DNA from: JBOGWA01 sp050693155
GTDB taxonomy: Bacteria; Actinomycetota; UBA4738; CALAEC01
Direction of reading: 5' to 3'
NCBI GenBank assembly: GCA_050693155.1
Contig: JBOGWA010000157.1
Location: forward strand, 1-6,850
Length of the DNA: 6,850 bases
The notes under the pieces are model-generated. The model searched no databases, was not told where the DNA came from, and saw nothing but the letters and a program-made list of their open reading frames with translations. A program made the translations under genes and the position numbers. The stretch's first letter is position 1; each line of letters starts with the position of its first letter. Shown in pieces: positions 4,556-6,850 of this stretch.

Positions 4556-6357
4556 GCCTGCCCTGGCCGATTGGCTCGCGTGAGGGCTTCGACGGACTCG
4601 TCCTTGGGGGCCGGCACGCCGCAACCCTCGCCGATGAGTTTGGGACGCCGCTCGTCGTTGTGGACGAGGGTCACGTCCGGGCTCGGTGTCGCGAGTTTCG
4701 CGAGGCCTTCGGCTGGGTGCTGTGGGCGGTGAAGGCGTTTCCCATAGGGGCGCTGATGCAGATCGCGCTCGAGGAGGGGCTCGGGGTGCTCGCCGCGACC
4801 GGTGGAGAGGTCGATGCATGTCTTCGGGCGGGGGCGCCCGCGGATCGAGTGTGGTTTCACGGAAACAACAAGTCCAGCGAGGAGATCGCCGCAGCCGTCG
4901 ACGCCGGGATTGGCATGCTGATCATCGACAACGAAGAGGAGGTGGAGCGCGTCGACGTTGCTGCGGCGAACGCCGGACGCGTGCAACCCGTCCTGCTTCG
5001 AATCGCGCCCGGCATCGACGTCGCGACACACCGGTACGTGCAGACGGGCGCCCGGGACACGAAGTTCGGCGTTCCGGTTGCCGATGGCCTCGCGCTCTCG
5101 GCCCTGAAGAAGGCGCAGAACGCGTCGAACCTCCGCGTCAAGGGCGCTCACGTTCACGTGGGTTCGCAGCTCCTCGGCTCGGAGCCCTATCTCGCCTCGG
5201 TGGATGCAGCTCTCGATTTCCTCGCGGAAGCGCGCGCGGCGTTCGGGTTTGACGCGGAGGTGCTCGACATCGGCGGTGGGGTGGGCGTCGTATACACGGA
5301 TGAGCAGCCGGTCGATGTGGCCGATCTCGCCGGGGCGGTGCGGGATCGCGTCTCGAAGGGATGCGAGCAGCGAACCCTCCTGCCGCCGACCCTCGTCGCG
5401 GAGCCGGGGCGCGCGGTGACGGCGAACGCAGGCGTCACGCTCTACCGGGTCGGCACCATCAAGGAGGCGCCCGGCGTCAGAACCTACGTTGCCGTGGATG
5501 GAGGGATGTCCGACAACATTCGACCGGCCCTCTACGAATCGAAGTACCGGGTTGCGCTCGCGTCGCGGCGCAGCCACGCTCCCCACTCCGCCGTCACGAT
5601 CGTCGGACGGCACTGCGAGTCGGGCGACGTGCTCGCGTGGGATGTCGAGCTTCCGAGTGACATCACCCGCGGCGACGTGATCGCCTTCGCTGCGACGGGC
5701 TCATACGAGTACGCGATGGCCAGCAACTACAACAAGGTCGGTCGCCCGCCGGTCGTGCTGGTCCGAGACGAACAGGCCCGGCTGATAATCCGGCGCGAGG
5801 ATTCTGCGGACCTCGCGCGGCTGGAGGTGCCGAGGCCCGAGATCCCTCCAACCGGGCTGCCCGAGGGTGTCCGGATCAGGACGGGTCGCCCTCGGGACGC
5901 GCACGCGGTTGTTCAGCTACTCCGAGCCGTGGCAGGCGAAGGCCGGTTCCTTCGGATGGAAGACACCGCGCTCACCGCCCGTCAGATGCGGCGCCGGTTT
6001 CGGCGTAGGAAGGGAGATGGGCACGCGGTCTTCGTCGCCGTCGCCGGCCGCGAGATCGTCGGTCACCTGGACGTGTCTCGTGAGGTTGGCGAGGCGACCC
6101 GGCACGTGGCCTCGATCGGCATGGCCGTGTCCATGCCCTGGCGCCGGAAGGGGATCGGGGCTGCCCTCATACGAGCTGCGATCGATTGGGGGCGTCGAGT
6201 GGGCGTCGAGAAGCTCGGTCTGGCCGTCTACCCGCACAACGTCGCGGCGATGGGCCTGTACCGGCGCTTCGGATTCGTCGAGGAAGGCCGTCTGTCGGGG
6301 CACTCGAAGAAGCCCTCCGGCTACGAGGACGAGATCATCATGGGTCGATGGCTGTGA
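4552..6357 (+). CDS. lysA: Diaminopimelate decarboxylase fused to a C-terminal GNAT acetyltransferase domain
   Basis: The 601-residue protein has two parts. Residues 1 to about 425 are a complete PLP-dependent diaminopimelate decarboxylase, which makes L-lysine from meso-diaminopimelate. Visible landmarks are the PLP lysine K61 (WAVKAFP), HVHVGSQ at 200-206, the glycine loop DIGGG at 239-243, EPGR at 284-287, C355-E356 in HCESGD (the CESGD form separates it from ornithine decarboxylases) and Y385 in GSYEYAMASNYN. A Pro-rich linker (about 426-439, VPRPEIPPTGLPEG) leads to a full GNAT domain, about 440-601. This has the acetyl-CoA loop RRKGIG at 531-536, then VYPHNVAAMGLYRRFGF and the end YEDEIIMGRWL. 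Ordinary LysA is about 420-450 residues, so the GNAT part is extra. The frame is continuous, and I see no well-placed internal start with a ribosome binding site at the junction. The acetyl acceptor is unknown; lysine, diaminopimelate or a protein are guesses. The GTG start overlaps the argS stop. Confidence 0.95.
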   Translation: MSLPWPIGSREGFDGLVLGGRHAATLADEFGTPLVVVDEGHVRARCREFREAFGWVLWAVKAFPIGALMQIALEEGLGVLAATGGEVDACLRAGAPADRVWFHGNNKSSEEIAAAVDAGIGMLIIDNEEEVERVDVAAANAGRVQPVLLRIAPGIDVATHRYVQTGARDTKFGVPVADGLALSALKKAQNASNLRVKGAHVHVGSQLLGSEPYLASVDAALDFLAEARAAFGFDAEVLDIGGGVGVVYTDEQPVDVADLAGAVRDRVSKGCEQRTLLPPTLVAEPGRAVTANAGVTLYRVGTIKEAPGVRTYVAVDGGMSDNIRPALYESKYRVALASRRSHAPHSAVTIVGRHCESGDVLAWDVELPSDITRGDVIAFAATGSYEYAMASNYNKVGRPPVVLVRDEQARLIIRREDSADLARLEVPRPEIPPTGLPEGVRIRTGRPRDAHAVVQLLRAVAGEGRFLRMEDTALTARQMRRRFRRRKGDGHAVFVAVAGREIVGHLDVSREVGEATRHVASIGMAVSMPWRRKGIGAALIRAAIDWGRRVGVEKLGLAVYPHNVAAMGLYRRFGFVEEGRLSGHSKKPSGYEDEIIMGRWL

Positions 6358-6850
6358 CCGGTAGGTTGCTTCGAGTCGGGCTCCTCGGCTGCGGGACCGT
6401 CGGGTCGCACGTCGCGCGCCTGCTTGACGCGCACGCCGCCGACATCGAGCGGCGGGTGGGATGCCGGATCGAAATCGGCCGGGTGGGGGTTCGCGATCCG
6501 GACCGATCGAGAGACGTTCCCGTTGCGCCGGAGCGATTCACCGCGGACCCGTATCAGGTCGTGAAGGATCCGGAGATTGACATCGTCGTCGAGCTCATGG
6601 GCGGGGTCGATCCTGCCAAGGAGCTCATCCTCGCGGCGTTCGACGCGGGGAAGCCGGTCGTGACCGCGAACAAGGAGCTGCTCGCGACCGTCGGTCGGGA
6701 GCTGTTCGACGCGGCGGAGCGCGCCGCCGTCGATCTGTATTTTGAGGCATCGGTCGGCGGCGGCATCCCGCTGATCCATCCGCTCAAGGAGTCGCTCGCG
6801 GGCGAGCGCCTTCAACGAGTGTTGGGGATCGTCAACGGGACGACGAACTT
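6348..6850 (+). CDS. hom: Homoserine dehydrogenase, 3' partial
   Basis: The frame is open to the window edge, giving 167 codons of a protein that is normally 410-440 residues. The enzyme reduces aspartate 4-semialdehyde to homoserine with NAD(P)H, on the route to threonine and methionine. Visible parts are the Rossmann nucleotide-binding loop GCGTVG at residues 14-19, VVELMGGVDPAKELI, TANKE with K109, FEASVGGGIP at 132-141 and GIVNGTTN at 161-167, all characteristic of the family. The gene is truncated by the window, not broken. Two starts are possible: ATG at 6348 (10-bp overlap with lysA) or GTG at 6354 (4-bp GTGA overlap, the same arrangement as argS/lysA). No strong Shine-Dalgarno precedes either. 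Position after lysA matches actinobacterial operons, where thrC and thrB usually follow. Confidence 0.96.
   Translation, partial: MAVTGRLLRVGLLGCGTVGSHVARLLDAHAADIERRVGCRIEIGRVGVRDPDRSRDVPVAPERFTADPYQVVKDPEIDIVVELMGGVDPAKELILAAFDAGKPVVTANKELLATVGRELFDAAERAAVDLYFEASVGGGIPLIHPLKESLAGERLQRVLGIVNGTTN

Noticed and set aside
3404..4819. 471-codon open frame on the minus strand
   Set aside because: It is antisense to argS and the start of lysA, is Arg/Gly-rich with no recognisable domain, and is explained by GC-biased codon use on the plus strand.
4402..5613. 403-codon open frame on the minus strand
   Set aside because: It is antisense to the well-supported lysA gene, with low-complexity Arg-rich translation and no motif.
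5820..5880. Sequencing frameshift creating an artificial LysA-GNAT fusion
   Set aside because: Both halves are in the same frame with a plausible Pro-rich linker, and I see no stop remnant or well-placed internal start at the junction. It cannot be fully excluded without related sequences.

Overview
The window looks like chromosomal DNA from a high-GC bacterium, most likely an actinobacterium. Two things point that way. First, the gene order argS - lysA - hom is the classic actinobacterial arrangement. Second, coding frames are strongly GC-biased, which also produces long antisense shadow frames. The ArgS signature (HVGTGRN) differs from the form I recall in Streptomyces and Mycobacterium (HIGG/HLGG-type), so a deep-branching or uncultured lineage is plausible. 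That lineage call is an inference.

Layout. (1) 2-1219, plus strand: the 3' part of a gene for an exported LVIvd / choice-of-anchor B type beta-propeller-like protein, whose start codon lies left of the window. (2) 1238-1309, minus strand: tRNA-Arg with anticodon CCG, converging on gene 1, with a good promoter candidate that overlaps the end of the next gene. (3) 1345-2223, minus strand: an ECF-type sigma-70 family factor carrying an extra transmembrane helix and a proline-rich tail of about 100 residues. (4) 2224-2467: a 244-bp divergent intergenic region with two adjacent inverted repeats and a TATGAT -10-like box just before the next gene. (5) 2468-6850, plus strand: a tightly packed operon of four genes. 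These are a stand-alone receiver-domain response regulator (TTG start, no Shine-Dalgarno), argS, a lysA gene whose product is fused at its C terminus to a GNAT acetyltransferase domain, and hom (homoserine dehydrogenase), cut by the right edge.

How the genes fit together. LysA makes L-lysine from meso-diaminopimelate. Hom makes homoserine from aspartate semialdehyde, so both belong to the aspartate-family amino-acid pathway. ArgS charges tRNA-Arg, and one tRNA-Arg gene lies about 1.6 kb away on the other strand. Junctions in the operon are short or overlapping (18-bp gap, 4-bp overlap, 4- or 10-bp overlap), so co-transcription and translational coupling are likely. The sigma factor and the receiver are transcribed divergently and have no visible anti-sigma factor or histidine kinase beside them.

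Most noteworthy are the LysA-GNAT fusion and the membrane-tethered sigma factor. I saw no mobile element, CRISPR array or phage signature.
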